The notes beneath the pieces were generated by a model. The model was not told the origin of the DNA and searched no databases. It saw nothing but the letters and a program-made list of their open reading frames with translations. Both the position numbers and the translations under genes were made by a program. DNA of 64,000 nt from Stygiolobus sp037389425 (lineage in GTDB: Archaea > Thermoproteota > Thermoprotei_A > Sulfolobales > Sulfolobaceae). Positions 1 through 8,277 of this stretch are shown piece after piece; positions within the stretch are counted from its first letter, which is position 1; every line of letters begins with the position of its first letter. The stretch lies in NCBI RefSeq assembly GCF_037389425.1, contig NZ_JBBHKR010000064.1, positions 124,001 through 188,000 on the forward strand. The letters run 5' to 3'.

Positions 1-77
1 TTACTTATATACGGTGTTTGGTTACAATAAATAATACAACAATCTCTTTTAAACTGATGTCACTTAATAACATTAAC

Positions 78-2702
78 ATGGAAGTTCAAGCTTTTAACTT
101 TATTTCTGATGAAGAGATATATAAACTCCTTACTCCTCAAGTAGCAAAATGGTTTAAGGAAAAGTATAAGACTTTTACACCACCACAGAGGGGAGCAATT
201 CCCTTAATAAAAGCCGGTAAAAATGTGCTTGTCTCTAGTCCGACTGGTAGCGGAAAAACCTTGGCAGCTTTTCTTGGTATTTTAGATACCTTGATCAAAA
301 TGGGTTATGAAGGTAATCTAGAGAATATGATTTACGCCATTTACATTTCCCCGTTAAGAGCGTTAAATAATGATATGCACAGAAACCTACTTGAACCTTT
401 GTCGGAACTCAGCTCTCTATATCCAGACTTACCTAAGATAAAAGTGGGTATTAGAACGAGTGACACTACGTCGTACCAAAAGCAAAAGATGCTTAGGGAC
501 CCTCCTCACATACTGATAACTACCCCTGAATCTTTCGGGATATCTTTAGTTTCCCCTAAATTCAGAGATAAACTCGCTAATGTAAGGTGGGTAATAATTG
601 ACGAGATTCATGAGCTCGCTAACAGTAAAAGAGGAGCGTATTTATCTGGACTTTTAGAACTATATCAGAATTTGGTAGCTAAAAACGAGATAGTTAGGAT
701 CGGATTAAGTGCCACTGTATCTCCATTGGAAGAAGTAGCAAAATTTCTGGTAGGACGTAACAGAAGCTTTGAAATAATCGATGCTAGATTTGTTAAACCA
801 ATAGACATCAAAGTTATTTCGCCAGTAAGGGACTTAGTTCACGCGTCGGAAGAGGAGGTTAGTAAGGGGATTTATGATTTCTTGATCTCCGAAATTAAGA
901 AATATAAGACAACTTTAGTATTTACAAACACTAGAAGTGCTGCCGAAAGAGTCTCTTACAAGCTTAGAAAATTATTTGAGGAGGAGAAGATATTTGACTC
1001 TGACCTAGTAGCTGCTCATCATAGTAGTTTGAGTAGAGATGTGAGGCTTGATGTAGAGGAGAAGCTTAAAGAAGGAAAGTTAAAAGTCGTAGTTTCTTCC
1101 ACCAGTCTAGAACTCGGTATAGATATCGGATACATTGATCTAGTCATACTCTTAAGCAGCCCTAAGAGTGTAAGCCGATTATTGCAAAGGATAGGGAGAG
1201 CGGGTCATCATATAAGAAATGTGAGCAGGGGGAGAATAGTTGTTGTAGATAGGGATGATCTAGTAGAATGCACGATTTTGGCACAACTAGCAAGGCAGAG
1301 AAAAATAGACAGTATTCACATACCATCCTCACCTTTAGACGTTTTAGCCCAATTAATAGTAGCGTCGTCCTTAATTTCCCCTGTTTCAATTGATAAACTA
1401 TTTGAGATCATCACTAACTCTTATAACTATTCTAACCTTTCAAAGAAGCAGTTCTTGAGCGTAGTTAATTATTTAGCTGGTGGTTACGAACTGGAAGATA
1501 AAAGAGTTTATGCGAAAATCAGGCTAAAAGATAATGTAATTTACCCTAAAAGCGGAGCTAGAATGATATTCTTCCTCAATAGCGGTACAATCCCCGATGA
1601 GGCTATGATTCCGGTCAAGACAGAAGAAGGAAAATACGTAGGAAACCTCGAAGAAGAGTTCGTAGAAATTCTTACTCCCGGAGATATATTCGTCCTTGCC
1701 GGAAAGACGTACGAATTTATTAGAAGTGAGAATAACGTAATTATCGTGAGAGATGCAGAGGGACAAAGACCTACTGTTCCTAGTTGGTTTTCGGAGATGT
1801 TACCATTAGCTTACGACTCAGCACTTGAAATAGGAAAGTTCAGAGGTATGGTTGCCGAGTATATCTCTCATGGCGCTAACGCGAGAGATGTTATAGAAGA
1901 GATTGCAAAAGAATATGAGTTATCGAAATCCGGAGCTAAGTCTATTTACACGTATATATACGAGCAATATATGTTCGCTGGTGTTGTACCGACGGATAAG
2001 CTAATTGTGATAGAAATTTATGATGATGAAGAGGGAAGAAGGAACTTTATCTTTCATGCCCTCTATGGAAGGAGAACCTTAGATGCTTTATCTAGAGCTG
2101 TAGCTTACGTTATGAGTAACGACCTAAAAACTGACTTAAGAATAGCAGTTACAGATAACGGATTTATAATTACGCTACCGAACATAGTTGACTATGATAT
2201 AGGTTCAATCTTAGCTAGGCTTAACCCTAATGAAATGTATGATATACTAAGTAGAGTAATAATGAGGACTGAGATGCTGAAGCGTAGGTTTAGACATTGT
2301 GCTGAAAGATCGTTTATGTTACTAAAGCGCTATAAAGGTAGGGAGACGAATATTGATCGTAGGCAATTAAACTCGGAGGTTCTGCTTGGAGTTGTAAAAG
2401 AGTTGGAAGATTTTCCTGTCCTCAAGGAGACCATAAGGGAAATTTTAGAGGATTACATGGATATAAAAAGAGCGATAGAGATAGTAAGCAAAGTAAGAAG
2501 TGGTGAAATTATGGTTAAAGTAGTAGGCCCGTTCAATATTCCGAGTCCATTCGCTCATAATATATTGCTGAAAGAGTACTCTGATGTAGTATTAGCAGAA
2601 GATAAGAGAGAATTATTGAAGAAGCTTCATGAGAAGGTTGTGGAGTTCCTTAGGAATAAGGGAATTGACGTCAATCTCCAGTATACCGAGAGCAGTGAAT
2701 AA
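78..2702 (+). CDS. Lhr-type superfamily 2 DNA helicase
   Basis: Large ATP-dependent DNA helicase of the archaeal Lhr-like group (the S. solfataricus Hel112 type), probably acting in repair or recombination. Counting from the ATG at 78, Walker A (SSPTGSGKT) is at about residues 53-61, DEIH at about 175-178, SAT at about 211-213, and motif VI (QRIGRAGH) at about 370-377. A long C-terminal winged-helix/Lhr-core region follows, giving about 874 residues, which fits the family. The frame opens at a TTG at 18 and has an ATG at 57. I prefer 78 because the AT box tttaaa at 48-53 lies about 27 nt upstream, as expected for a leaderless Sulfolobales gene, and the extra residues look non-conserved. The 3' end overlaps the convergent JAMM gene by 90 bases. 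Confidence 0.9.
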   Translation: MEVQAFNFISDEEIYKLLTPQVAKWFKEKYKTFTPPQRGAIPLIKAGKNVLVSSPTGSGKTLAAFLGILDTLIKMGYEGNLENMIYAIYISPLRALNNDMHRNLLEPLSELSSLYPDLPKIKVGIRTSDTTSYQKQKMLRDPPHILITTPESFGISLVSPKFRDKLANVRWVIIDEIHELANSKRGAYLSGLLELYQNLVAKNEIVRIGLSATVSPLEEVAKFLVGRNRSFEIIDARFVKPIDIKVISPVRDLVHASEEEVSKGIYDFLISEIKKYKTTLVFTNTRSAAERVSYKLRKLFEEEKIFDSDLVAAHHSSLSRDVRLDVEEKLKEGKLKVVVSSTSLELGIDIGYIDLVILLSSPKSVSRLLQRIGRAGHHIRNVSRGRIVVVDRDDLVECTILAQLARQRKIDSIHIPSSPLDVLAQLIVASSLISPVSIDKLFEIITNSYNYSNLSKKQFLSVVNYLAGGYELEDKRVYAKIRLKDNVIYPKSGARMIFFLNSGTIPDEAMIPVKTEEGKYVGNLEEEFVEILTPGDIFVLAGKTYEFIRSENNVIIVRDAEGQRPTVPSWFSEMLPLAYDSALEIGKFRGMVAEYISHGANARDVIEEIAKEYELSKSGAKSIYTYIYEQYMFAGVVPTDKLIVIEIYDDEEGRRNFIFHALYGRRTLDALSRAVAYVMSNDLKTDLRIAVTDNGFIITLPNIVDYDIGSILARLNPNEMYDILSRVIMRTEMLKRRFRHCAERSFMLLKRYKGRETNIDRRQLNSEVLLGVVKELEDFPVLKETIREILEDYMDIKRAIEIVSKVRSGEIMVKVVGPFNIPSPFAHNILLKEYSDVVLAEDKRELLKKLHEKVVEFLRNKGIDVNLQYTESSE

Positions 2703-2942
2703 GTATGCTTTTACACATTTTTTGCTACAAATAATCCATGGCACTTCCCATAAGCTCATGTATTGTAAGTCAGACAAGGAAGGTTCACAAGAGTCTTTGT
2801 GCGTATGAACTATTGCTTTTATCTCATTTGTGTATTTATAGAACTCCTCAGGATCTACTTGAAACCTATCATCTCCTTTGGCTATATTCTTCAGCTCTAT
2901 TAGCTTATTATTCCTTGTAACGATTGCAATTCTTTCATGCAT
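2613..2942 (-). CDS. JAMM/MPN-domain metalloprotease-like protein
   Basis: A 109-residue protein carrying a JAMM zinc-site signature: His46-x-His48, Ser55 and Asp58 in HTHKDSCEPSLSD. Glu16 or Glu3 is the likely upstream catalytic acid. Single-domain JAMM proteins in archaea can act as isopeptidases on small ubiquitin-like modifiers, but the substrate here is unknown. Its ATG overlaps the last codons of the CBS-domain regulator upstream by 8 bases, so the two are probably co-transcribed and translationally coupled. Its last 30 codons run antisense to the end of the helicase gene. The family call rests on the metal motif and size; function is not established. Confidence 0.7.
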   Translation of the reverse strand: MHERIAIVTRNNKLIELKNIAKGDDRFQVDPEEFYKYTNEIKAIVHTHKDSCEPSLSDLQYMSLWEVPWIICSKKCVKAYLFTALGILEIDVNSLIPKELHNLLMKLLQ

Positions 2943-3837
2943 TTACTAACTCTTCCAATCCAGCAATAGTCTTAAGAATATCTGTTCTAGTTACTATTCC
3001 TACTACCTTTTGATTTCTAGATAGTACTAGAAGCCTACCCACGTTATATATTAGCATTTTTCTTATGGCTGTCATTATGTCGTCCTCATCCCCTATACTA
3101 ATCACGTTAGTCTTCATATAATCACTAACTTTCGCCTCATAGTTTCCTTCAAAGAACGCCTTTATTATGTCTGCTGTAGTAAGTATCCCTAAGGTTTTTT
3201 CGTTCTCATCTAAAACCGGAGCCCCTCTTATTCCTTCTTTATAAAGTATTTGTGATGCCTCCTTGAGAGTCATGCTAGGTTTTAGAGCGATTAATTTTCT
3301 AGAAATTATATTCTTGACTTGAACCTTCGGAATACTAATCATTCTTGTAACATCTAGGATCAATTCCTTCCTTGAATCATCAATATGTATTACAACACCC
3401 TCTATTACGAGCCTGCTATAAGGTACCGGACCTACTTTTACGGTATCACCTACCTTTATCTTCTTTAGTTCACCGCTAACCCTTAATAGAACTTTATTCC
3501 CAGAAGGATTAGTAATATCAAGAATCTCTATATTACTTATCTTTATATCAGTTTCAAAACCATCTTTGTATAGACTTAACTGATCCAGAATAGGTGTTAT
3601 TATAGGGTTCTTTATTGTTTCATAAGCCTTGAGTGTTGGTACATATCCACCATTAGGCCCGGGCTTCGATTCAATTAATCCGAGAACTTTTAAGCTAAGT
3701 ATTATGTTTCTTACGGTCCCTTCATCCTTTCCTATAACGTCTGCTACTTCCTTACTTTTTATCATTCTTTTATTCTTATTGTATAAGTCTACTAGAGCTA
3801 GAAGTATCTCCCTTTGCGTAGATGATAAATTTTGCAT
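2935..3837 (-). CDS. Winged-helix transcription regulator with paired CBS domains
   Basis: About 300 residues in three parts. The N-terminal winged helix (about 1-75) includes a recognition-helix region reading KDEGTVRNIILSL. A beta-rich middle segment (about 80-170, with VGDTVKVGPVPYSRLVIEGVV) follows. Two CBS domains (about 175-230 and 240-298) close the protein and in this family bind adenine nucleotides or SAM. The likely role is a ligand-responsive regulator. The frame opens with TTG-ATG; I take the ATG at 3837 because aaatttaaaa at 3859-3868 lies about 26 bases upstream, as for a leaderless gene. The JAMM gene follows with an 8-base overlap. The effector and target genes are unknown. 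Confidence 0.85.
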   Translation of the reverse strand: MQNLSSTQREILLALVDLYNKNKRMIKSKEVADVIGKDEGTVRNIILSLKVLGLIESKPGPNGGYVPTLKAYETIKNPIITPILDQLSLYKDGFETDIKISNIEILDITNPSGNKVLLRVSGELKKIKVGDTVKVGPVPYSRLVIEGVVIHIDDSRKELILDVTRMISIPKVQVKNIISRKLIALKPSMTLKEASQILYKEGIRGAPVLDENEKTLGILTTADIIKAFFEGNYEAKVSDYMKTNVISIGDEDDIMTAIRKMLIYNVGRLLVLSRNQKVVGIVTRTDILKTIAGLEELVNA

Positions 3838-3874
3838 CAATAATTATAATCTAATTATAAATTTAAAAATCATT

Positions 3875-4561
3875 TCATGAGCCAATAATTTTCTTTATAG
3901 TTTTAGGACTAACAGTAAACACTTTTTCTGCTATCATTGCTATATATTCTGGCTTTGGAAGAGGGTACTTTATACCTATGTTTATAGCTATAGCTCTCTT
4001 TTGGGCTTCTAGACTCAACTTGTCTCTAATGCTCCTAGTTGCTATTCCCTCGGCTATCTTAAATGCCGTATAAAATCTTGCAAAACTGATCGCTGTGTGC
4101 TGGATTTCGTCAACGTTAACTGAGCTTAGAATACGTAATGCATCATATAGTGCCTGCTCGGGTTTGAAGGAGAATATACCTTCTATAAAAATAAGCCTTA
4201 AGGTTTTAGCAAGGCTTGATTTATCCTTATCCAGCATCTCGTAGGCTTCTAAAGGTTTATTCTCTATAATAAGCTGTGCTGCATTATCGAACTTTATTTC
4301 TGAGGGAAAGACCCTATCGAATAATTCTCGATATTCATTAAGTAAACCCAATCCGTCCTTTCCCACTACGTAAAGGCTGATTAGCTCTTTCTCGTATAAT
4401 TCATCGGCTTTGAAACCTCTGATCGGTTTTATGTGTTTTTCCTCATAAGACTTTTCAAGTATTTTGAGAACTTGTTCTCTTGTAACGTTAGTGTTCTCCA
4501 GTATTTTTCCCCAAATATCGGTCAGAACCTTGACCCTCTCTTTGTATAATTCCTTAACCAT
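3875..4561 (-). CDS. DUF2192 family protein, function unknown
   Basis: Helix-rich conserved crenarchaeal protein matching my memory of the DUF2192 family; no catalytic motif is visible. The open frame extends to 4669, but that would run into the divergent gene at 4615 and add a Cys/Leu-rich, non-conserved-looking N terminus. The internal ATG at 4561 (protein beginning MVKELYKERVKVL) is the better start and leaves a 53-base divergent promoter region. The resulting protein is about 228 residues. It stands alone on its strand, 35 bases from the start of the CBS regulator gene. Confidence 0.75.
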   Translation of the reverse strand: MVKELYKERVKVLTDIWGKILENTNVTREQVLKILEKSYEEKHIKPIRGFKADELYEKELISLYVVGKDGLGLLNEYRELFDRVFPSEIKFDNAAQLIIENKPLEAYEMLDKDKSSLAKTLRLIFIEGIFSFKPEQALYDALRILSSVNVDEIQHTAISFARFYTAFKIAEGIATRSIRDKLSLEAQKRAIAINIGIKYPLPKPEYIAMIAEKVFTVSPKTIKKIIGS

Positions 4562-4614
4562 GGAATTGTATTTGGCAATTTCCCTTAAAAAGGTATCAAG
4601 TAGAGGATCTAAAC
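4562..4614. promoter_or_regulatory. Divergent promoter with one shared TATA-like box
   Basis: The start codons at 4561 (minus) and 4615 (plus) are 54 bases apart. A single AT box (cttaaaaag, 4584-4592) sits about 27 bases from each start, the distance at which a Sulfolobales TATA box drives a leaderless transcript. No second candidate box is evident for either gene. Confidence 0.5.
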
Positions 4615-5007
4615 ATGAGCATAACAAATGAAGATACTTTAAAAAATAACGTAGTATTAATTTCTGCATCAGATCTTGAAGAGGAGATAAAGGAGTTAAG
4701 GGAAAAAATAAAGAACTTAAACGATTCTACTAGTCAAGAGTTTAATAACGTCAAGTCACAGTTGGATAGACTCTTTACAATTACTAGCTGGTTAAATATA
4801 GCCCGGTCACAAGGTCTGTGGAAAGCGAAAACTTGCAGACATGTTTTCAATGATACTTGTAACGCATGGAGCATAAGTGAACCTGAAAAATTAGGGATTC
4901 CCCAAGATGCAATAGTGGTTCTAGAGAATGGTAGTAAAAAAGTTGTGGTGGCAAAGTTTTCCGACATTTGTATAACATGTCCTCTATATGAGCCTAAGAG
5001 AACATAG
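4615..5007 (+). CDS. Coiled-coil protein with four-cysteine C-terminal module, unknown
   Basis: A 130-residue hypothetical protein I cannot assign. Residues about 18-60 form a charged heptad-like coiled coil (LEEEIKELREKIKNL and following). The C-terminal half has two cysteine pairs: KTCRHVFNDTC, about residues 73-81, and DICITC near the end. Together they could bind zinc or an iron-sulfur cluster. The gene appears leaderless. Its last 14 bases overlap the convergent HTH regulator. Nothing in the context shows its role. Confidence 0.65.
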   Translation: MSITNEDTLKNNVVLISASDLEEEIKELREKIKNLNDSTSQEFNNVKSQLDRLFTITSWLNIARSQGLWKAKTCRHVFNDTCNAWSISEPEKLGIPQDAIVVLENGSKKVVVAKFSDICITCPLYEPKRT

Positions 5008-5320
5008 CTGAGTTTATGATCTTTTTGATCTTAAGTATTTTTCTACCCATTACATTAGTCTCCTCTACAAACTCCTCTAAACTCTCCAATAAGTCGTCGA
5101 GAATGATATCTATGATCTCTCTCTTCTCTCGTTCAGTAGCTATCTTAAAAGCCTTCTCAATGGTTTCATCGCTAGGGTGGGTCGTATTGTTCAAAAACTT
5201 CGTTATTGCTGCTGGAGATAAACCCAGTTCTTCAGCTAGCTCCTTTTTGCTTCTTTTCTGTAGTAGAAGTTCAATAATCCTAGTCCTAGCCTCTTTGCTG
5301 AGATTATGGATTATGCGCAT
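4994..5320 (-). CDS. Helix-turn-helix transcriptional regulator
   Basis: A 108-residue protein with an XRE-like helix-turn-helix at about residues 22-48 (SKKELAEELGLSPAAITKFLNN), followed by helical, acidic residues likely used for dimerisation. It is probably a local DNA-binding regulator. It shares its upstream region with the divergent MDR-like gene, whose start is 55 bases away, so control of that gene and of itself is plausible but inferred. Confidence 0.75.
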   Translation of the reverse strand: MRIIHNLSKEARTRIIELLLQKRSKKELAEELGLSPAAITKFLNNTTHPSDETIEKAFKIATEREKREIIDIILDDLLESLEEFVEETNVMGRKILKIKKIINSAMFS

Positions 5321-5374
5321 TTAAACCCATTATCAGTCGAAAATTTAATAAGTGAAATACATTATTTGTTACGA
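5321..5374. promoter_or_regulatory. Divergent promoter with one shared TATA-like box
   Basis: The starts at 5320 (minus) and 5375 (plus) are 55 bases apart. The AT box aaatttaata at 5341-5350 is about 26 bases from the minus start and 28 from the plus start. The geometry matches the regions at 4562, 7436, 12746 and 26152. Confidence 0.5.
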
Positions 5375-6241
5375 ATGAAGGCAATAGTATTCGATTTAGG
5401 TATTACGATGAAAGACGTTGTAGAAAGACCTATAAATAAGGATTATGTAATGGTATCACCTTCTCTAGTGCTACTAACAGGAATAGAGAATGCTATATAC
5501 ACGGGCTTTCTTTGGGTAGAACCAAAGAGAATTCTGGGTAGTACCGGCATAGTTAAAGTAAGAAATGCAGGGATTGAGGTCGATAAAAACATTGAGGGTA
5601 AAAAAGCCATAGTTCTCCCTTACTCTAAAAAGTATGGAGGTATCGGAACAGAAATAGACGGAATCTTAGCTGAAAACGCTGTAGTACCCAGCGATAGTTT
5701 AGTAATCTTGCCGAACGATTATGACGTTAAGTATATTCTATATCCATTTGTGAGTATTGGTTTACAACTGAGAAAGATAGTGAGAGGGTTTAACGTGTTA
5801 ATAATAGGTGGTGGTCTCGTTTCATATATATCCGCATTAACGTTAGTAGGTTATGCAAATAGAATATATCTATATAACGACGAGGGATATAAAGTCAGAC
5901 TATACGGGGTAGAGGAGGTTAAAGATGGTGGTAACTGGGATATAGTATTCGCTGGTAGTATGAGGAGCTGGATAAGAATACTTTTACAACTTGGTTCTAA
6001 GGAAGGTGATATCTTAGCCCTTCCGAGATTCCTTAACAGTTGGCCATCGATAATACCTACAAGGCTAAATGTGAAATTTATTGAACCAATAAAAATGGAC
6101 GGGGTCTTCGACTATATCGAAGATGAGATAAGTGACAAATTATTCAATGAGTTAATAGTTTCATCTGATTCTCTTGAGGCTTCGATACCTACACCAAAAC
6201 CTGGGGTTATACTTAACGCAGAAAAAATTTTCATGTCATAA
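5375..6241 (+). CDS. Alcohol-dehydrogenase-like (MDR fold) protein lacking Cys and His
   Basis: About 288 residues resembling a shortened medium-chain dehydrogenase. There is an N-terminal GroES-like part and a Rossmann-like glycine motif (VLIIGGGLVSYISALTL) at about residues 142-158 counting from the ATG at 5375. I find no cysteine or histidine in the protein, so the zinc ligands and proton relay of zinc alcohol dehydrogenases are missing. It may be a zinc-free reductase or a non-catalytic relative. The frame opens at 5306, but the ATG at 5375 has a TATA-like box about 28 bases upstream and gives a typical N terminus (MKAIVFDLG). Its stop overlaps the convergent aminotransferase gene by 6 bases. 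Confidence 0.6.
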   Translation: MKAIVFDLGITMKDVVERPINKDYVMVSPSLVLLTGIENAIYTGFLWVEPKRILGSTGIVKVRNAGIEVDKNIEGKKAIVLPYSKKYGGIGTEIDGILAENAVVPSDSLVILPNDYDVKYILYPFVSIGLQLRKIVRGFNVLIIGGGLVSYISALTLVGYANRIYLYNDEGYKVRLYGVEEVKDGGNWDIVFAGSMRSWIRILLQLGSKEGDILALPRFLNSWPSIIPTRLNVKFIEPIKMDGVFDYIEDEISDKLFNELIVSSDSLEASIPTPKPGVILNAEKIFMS

Positions 6242-7435
6242 ATAAGAAGAAATAGTTTGTCCTAAGATCTTTATCCCTTGTTCTAATTCTTCTGGGCTTG
6301 GATAGCTGAAGTTTAGTCTCATGGTATTTCTTCCACTATAGTCATAATAAAAGCTAGAACCAGGTACGTAAGCAACTCCTCTTTTCATAGCATCATCGAG
6401 CATTTTAACTGTGTCTATCTTCTCAGGAAGCCATGTAAATACGAACATCCCTCCTACCGGTCTACTCCATCTAGCTGTCTTAGGGAAATACTTTTCTATA
6501 GCACTCAACATTACATCCCTTTTCTTACGATAAGTCTCCTTTATCTTGGGTATTTGCCTGTCTATAACTCCTCTCCTAATAGCTTCCATCGCTATCATTT
6601 GGGTGAAAGTAGGAGTGTGAAGATCCACATTCTGCTTATATAACTCCAACTCATGAGTAAATTCTTCAGACGCCACTATCCATCCCAGCCTTAATCCCGG
6701 TGCTAAGATTTTGCTGAAAGTGCCAGTGTAAATAACTCTACCCGATTTGTCTAAAGCTTTAATAGGTGCAGGACTTTCCCCTTCAAAGACTAAGAATCCG
6801 TAGGCATCATCTTCCACTACTAGGAAGTCGTATTTCTCAGCTATTTCTAACAACCTTTTTCTGTCCTCTAAACTCATCGTAGTTCCAGCAGGATTTTGGG
6901 CTGTTGGAATTACGTACATCAACTTTGGCTTCTTACCGTTAGATATACTCTCCTTAACCTTCCTCTCCAGTTCGTCGATGTCGGGACCTTTCTCCGTAAC
7001 CTTAACTCCTATGAAATTGGGCTTCCTTGCCCTTAGAATATTTAGTGCAGCTAAATAGGTTGGCATTTCTACGATTACCGTATCTCCTGGATCAACGAGT
7101 AAATTAAAGATCATAAATAAAGCTTCTTGACTTCCTACGGTAACAAATATATTGTTCTCATTTATCCCAGTAATCCCCCTTCTTGCAGATAGGTTTACTA
7201 ATTCCTTTCTGAAATCAACTATTCCGGAAGTAGTAGAATACTGTAGTGCTCTCTCAGGACTCTTCTTAAGTATATCTGATGTAATCTTTTCTATTTCTTC
7301 AGCGGGAAAAGTAGAAGGGTCTGGTAAACCACCGGCTAAGCTGATGACTTTTTTTCCTTCAGTTAATTTAAGCAGATCTCTTATTTCGGAGCTCCTTAGC
7401 ATCTCAGTGTCTTTAGATAGGTAACGTTCAAACAT
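6236..7435 (-). CDS. PLP-dependent aminotransferase, 2-aminoadipate/LysN-like
   Basis: A 399-residue fold-type I aminotransferase of the branch that includes LysN and kynurenine/2-aminoadipate aminotransferases. Visible features are the substrate loop (SLAGGLPDPSTFP), the N-P-x-G motif (QNPAGTT), the VVEDDAYG strand, and the PLP lysine in GTFSKILAPGLRLGW at about residue 237. The C-terminal arginine for the substrate carboxylate is in NTMRLNFSY. It transfers amino groups between an amino acid and 2-oxoglutarate; in Sulfolobales relatives act on lysine-pathway or aromatic/branched substrates. The exact substrate cannot be read from sequence. It is divergent from the CinA-like gene. Confidence 0.85.
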   Translation of the reverse strand: MFERYLSKDTEMLRSSEIRDLLKLTEGKKVISLAGGLPDPSTFPAEEIEKITSDILKKSPERALQYSTTSGIVDFRKELVNLSARRGITGINENNIFVTVGSQEALFMIFNLLVDPGDTVIVEMPTYLAALNILRARKPNFIGVKVTEKGPDIDELERKVKESISNGKKPKLMYVIPTAQNPAGTTMSLEDRKRLLEIAEKYDFLVVEDDAYGFLVFEGESPAPIKALDKSGRVIYTGTFSKILAPGLRLGWIVASEEFTHELELYKQNVDLHTPTFTQMIAMEAIRRGVIDRQIPKIKETYRKKRDVMLSAIEKYFPKTARWSRPVGGMFVFTWLPEKIDTVKMLDDAMKRGVAYVPGSSFYYDYSGRNTMRLNFSYPSPEELEQGIKILGQTISSYL

Positions 7436-7485
7436 TTAACAGTTCACGCACAAAATAATTAATCTTCGCCCTTTTATCTATTTTT
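7436..7485. promoter_or_regulatory. Divergent promoter with one shared TATA-like box
   Basis: The starts at 7435 (minus, ATG) and 7486 (plus, GTG) are 51 bases apart. The AT-rich element aaaataattaat at 7452-7463 is centred about 24 bases from the minus start and 28 from the plus start, fitting leaderless transcription both ways. Confidence 0.45.
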
Positions 7486-8277
7486 GTGTGTGAGTGTTAC
7501 GCTGAAATTATAACCGTAGGAAATGAAATACTGAGCGGTAGAACTGTTAACACAAATGCCTCCCATATAGCTAGAAGATTGGTTTCAATAGGTTTTACTA
7601 TAAGGAGAATAACGGTAGTTATGGACGAACTCGATGAAATAAAACAAGCCTTTATAGAATCGCTAAGTAGAAAACCTAAATTAATAGTTTCTACTGGGGG
7701 TCTAGGCCCTACTTATGATGATAAGACAAGTGAAGGCTTATCTCTCGCAATTAATAGACCACTTGAGCTAAACCAAAGAGCTCTTCAAATGTTAATTGAA
7801 AAGTACTCTAGATTAGGAATACAACTTACAGAAGAAAGGAGAAAAATGGCTTTGATGCCACAAGGTAGTATACCGGTCGAGAACGAAGCTGGGATAGCTC
7901 CGGGAATTTACATAAATTATCAAGGAATAGAAATACTCGCCGCTCCAGGAGTTCCGAGAGAGATGGAAAACGTCTTGGAAAACTTTCTATCCCGTTACTT
8001 GAGTAACAGACCTAATAAGAAATATTATGAGGAAAACTTCATCATTAAAGGTGTGATGGAGTCAGCGTTAGCCCCGTACGTGAAACAATTAGTTAAGAAA
8101 TACAATCTTTATATAAAGACACATCCCAAAGGAAAAGAACTCGATAATCCTCTACTGGAAGTCCAAATTGCCGGTAGTTCTGAGAACGAAGAAGAAATAA
8201 AGAAAAAAGTTAAAAATTGTAAGAAGGAGCTTATGGAAATAGGCAAACAATTAGGCGGAAGTATTCAAGAAGGCTAA
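7486..8277 (+). CDS. CinA-like molybdopterin-binding-fold protein
   Basis: A 263-residue protein of the CinA N-terminal/MoaB-MogA fold. The hallmark strings are TVGNEILSGRTVNTNA (about residues 10-25) and STGGLGPTYDD (about 69-79), and AAPGVPREM is also present. The family includes molybdopterin adenylyltransferases and CinA-type ADP-ribose/NMN hydrolases. This single-domain version lacks the C-terminal amidase of bacterial CinA. It starts at GTG with no Shine-Dalgarno, consistent with a leaderless mRNA. Its last 27 bases overlap the convergent hydrolase gene. The biochemical role is uncertain. Confidence 0.8.
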   Translation: MCECYAEIITVGNEILSGRTVNTNASHIARRLVSIGFTIRRITVVMDELDEIKQAFIESLSRKPKLIVSTGGLGPTYDDKTSEGLSLAINRPLELNQRALQMLIEKYSRLGIQLTEERRKMALMPQGSIPVENEAGIAPGIYINYQGIEILAAPGVPREMENVLENFLSRYLSNRPNKKYYEENFIIKGVMESALAPYVKQLVKKYNLYIKTHPKGKELDNPLLEVQIAGSSENEEEIKKKVKNCKKELMEIGKQLGGSIQEG

